Origin: Candidatus Omnitrophota bacterium
GTDB lineage: Bacteria > Omnitrophota > Gorgyraeia > 2-01-FULL-45-10
Assembly: GCA_022703295.1 (NCBI GenBank)
Contig: JAKLDX010000085.1
Coordinates: 1 to 5,531 of the forward strand
DNA length: 5,531 nucleotides
Direction: 5' to 3'
The translations under genes and the position numbers were made by a program. Numbering within the stretch: the stretch's first letter is position 1; every line of letters starts with the position of its first letter. The notes under the pieces were generated by a model, which was given only the letters and a program-made list of their open reading frames with translations, made no database searches and was not told the DNA's origin. Positions 5,531 to 5,531 of this stretch are shown here, in pieces.

Positions 5531-5531
5531 C

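Noticed and set aside
1..5531. CRISPR array, tRNA, rRNA, insertion sequence or phage gene
   Set aside because: Nothing in the sequence resembles these: no regularly spaced repeats of 24-40 bases, no cloverleaf, and no transposase or integrase motif.

Overview
This window is the inside of an arginine biosynthesis operon. All genes lie on the minus strand and are read from high to low coordinates: argJ (5' end cut by the window edge), argB, a 14-codon micro-ORF, argD, argF and argG. Five large enzymes fill nearly all of the sequence. Together they cover N-acetylglutamate to argininosuccinate, except the ArgC step before argD and the ArgH step after argG. Both missing genes could lie just outside the window. 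ArgJ recycles the acetyl group (N-acetylornithine + glutamate to ornithine + N-acetylglutamate), so this is the cyclic form of the pathway and no ArgE is needed. ArgB carries the N-terminal extension seen in arginine-inhibited kinases, which fits control at that step.

The source is a bacterium of moderate G+C by eye. Shine-Dalgarno sites are clear, spacing is tight (4-base overlap argJ/argB, 17-base gap argD/argF), and GTG is used as a start. There is no plasmid, phage or transposase gene. The protein style and AT-rich palindromic spacers would fit an uncultured deep-branching lineage such as Omnitrophota, but this is a guess that the window cannot settle.

Layout: 1-99, two tandem hairpins after argG, with a 13-base near-repeat at both ends; 100-1287, argG; 1288-1410, AT-rich imperfect palindromic spacer; 1411-2325, argF; 2343-3527, argD; 3528-3659, a spacer holding the micro-ORF (MCATCGCRKKKPKK, 3549-3593) behind a strong Shine-Dalgarno and, before that, a four-arm palindrome; 3660-4514, argB; 4511-5530, argJ.

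The enzymes are ordinary; the novelty is in the spacers. The best candidate is the micro-ORF, whose MCATCGC start resembles the CxxCGC metal-binding N-terminus of the hydrogenase maturation protein HypB and which ends in a lysine-rich tail. The two long spacers share an exact 10-mer (TAAGTTTTAA, three copies) inside inverted-repeat structures, which suggests a dispersed intergenic repeat family. No promoter is evident; the operon promoter is presumably upstream of the window.
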